From Puffinus mauretanicus (lineage: Eukaryota; Chordata; Aves; Procellariiformes; Procellariidae), in the NCBI GenBank assembly GCA_023333565.1, contig JAJKFH010002815.1, positions 30,001 through 94,000 on the forward strand: 64,000 nt of DNA, written 5' to 3'. Numbering within the stretch: position 1 is the stretch's first letter; every line of letters begins with the position of its first letter. Below, in pieces: positions 63,208-64,000 of this stretch. Below the pieces are notes generated by a model. It ran no database searches. It had not been told where the DNA came from and saw nothing but the letters and a program-made list of their open reading frames with translations. The position numbers were made by a program, and so were the translations under genes.

Positions 63208-63221
63208 GGAACCATGGCAAC
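63208..63221 (+). promoter_or_regulatory. RFX X-box-like site
   Basis: 'ggaaccatggcaac' agrees with the palindromic X-box GTTGCCATGGCAAC at 11 of 14 positions, with an intact right half-site. A further half-site, 'gttgctat', lies just upstream at 63,189-63,196. Such matches occur by chance in vertebrate DNA. Confidence 0.25.
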
Positions 63222-63559
63222 AGTAACAACAGCACTTACTGCCAAGTTGTAATCAATACAGATATTTCACCTTGTGGTGGGTGGTAAGCAGGCCTTTAAA
63301 TATGTGCAGTTAAATCACAGAGGCATGCACTAGTATTATAGTAATGCACAGTAAGTGCATTTTGCACACATCTTTGTTTTGAAGGGTTACTGCCTTAGAC
63401 CAGAATTTCCTATTGCCTTCAGTGAATGTTTGGAATACGTTAAGGACTGATGGCCTGATAGCTAACAAGTAGTTCGATCTGGGTCACTTGCTTTACTCAG
63501 ACAGGCTTCCCACTCGTTTCAGTTTCAAGTCTACACATACTGAGAAGAGGCTTCTCTGT

Positions 63560-63578
63560 GTATTATTATTATTATTAA
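63560..63578. repeat. (TAT)n microsatellite
   Basis: About six trinucleotide units. A similar (TTA)n run lies at 22,792-22,806. Confidence 0.85.
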
Positions 63579-64000
63579 CCTACATTAAAATTACTGGTGG
63601 TTAATCCTTACATTTTGCAAGAACATATGCTTTTCCATGCTTTGCCATGTATGTGCTTTTCAGATCCATCCTAAAACTCCTTGTTTTTATCTTCTTGACT
63701 AAGCACAATGTCTAGCACCTGCCACAGTCTACATAAGACACTATCAGCATAGGATTAAACCTTCAGAGCAGGTAGGAAAAAAGCAGTGCTCTTTTAGTTG
63801 GAGGGTGTTGAGAGCAGGCACCTATACAAAGGTAGAAGCATCCCTCAAACCTTTTACACAGCTGCCTATTTTGTAGTGTCTGAATTTCTTCTACCTGAAA
63901 CAGTCTGTCAGATGCAAAGTCCTACGTGGAGTCAATGTCTAGCTGTAACACCATTACAGCTTCTACATAGCGTGAAGACAGGCTGTAGAATTGTTATATA

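Larger units (their letters stand above)
63091..64000. other. Non-coding sequence to window end
   Basis: AT-rich, with a (TAT)n microsatellite at 63,560-63,578 and an X-box-like 'ggaaccatggcaac' at 63,208-63,221. No gene is supported. Confidence 0.5.

Noticed and set aside
1..64000. Operons, CRISPR arrays, phage or toxin systems
   Set aside because: Repeat content (CR1, avian LTRs) shows vertebrate DNA. No prokaryotic gene organisation is present.

Overview
This window reads as nuclear DNA from a bird. The evidence is its interspersed repeats. There are three recognisable CR1 (chicken repeat 1) LINE 3' ends. There are also avian-type endogenous-retrovirus solo LTRs, one with a perfect 5-bp target-site duplication, and several decayed tRNA-derived SINE relics of the amniote MIR/CORE type. 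Base composition is AT-rich and CpG-poor, as in a gene desert or a very large intron. The two best LTR families are ones I associate with birds outside the chicken lineage, but this is recollection of families, not a search result. I cannot name the species or locus.

No complete protein-coding gene can be supported. Open frames of 60 to 240 codons occur at about the density expected by chance, and the longest ones (29.0-29.8 kb, both strands) lie inside an LTR. I found no rRNA, tRNA, snRNA, CRISPR array, operon or bacterial feature.

Layout. 0-1.3 kb is unique AT-rich DNA. 1.3-1.8 kb is a minus-strand CR1. 1.8-17.4 kb is mostly unique, with one perfect hairpin, a pyrimidine-rich tract and an old SINE relic. 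17.44-18.22 kb looks like a decayed minus-strand solo LTR. 18.2-29.0 kb is unique, with a long T tract and a GC-rich block at 27.5 kb. 29.0-29.8 kb is a minus-strand LTR. 30.5-30.7 kb is a GC-rich block. 31.7-33.6 kb holds the densest set of coding-like segments on the plus strand. 35.4-36.4 kb holds a protein-like minus-strand relic next to an LTR-like stretch. 37.5 and 38.8 kb hold two copies of an unidentified repeat of about 65 bp. 47.5 kb has an ancient amniote repeat motif. 48.9-49.1 kb is a plus-strand CR1. 50.07-50.17 kb has two RFX-type X-box sites. 54.59-55.14 kb is a clean plus-strand solo LTR. 56.2 kb is a third CR1. 57.9-58.3 kb and 63.04-63.09 kb hold the best candidate exons.

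The items most worth checking are (i) the minus-strand candidate first coding exon at 57,916-58,269, with a strong acceptor, an ATG in good context, 109 open codons and a strong donor; (ii) plus-strand candidate exons at 32,629-32,717 and 63,042-63,090; (iii) the frameshifted protein-like relic at 35,958-36,352; and (iv) the paired X-boxes at 50.1 kb. Each could be a chance pseudo-exon or motif. Strong splice-like pairs around short open frames are common in vertebrate introns, so confidence is kept low.
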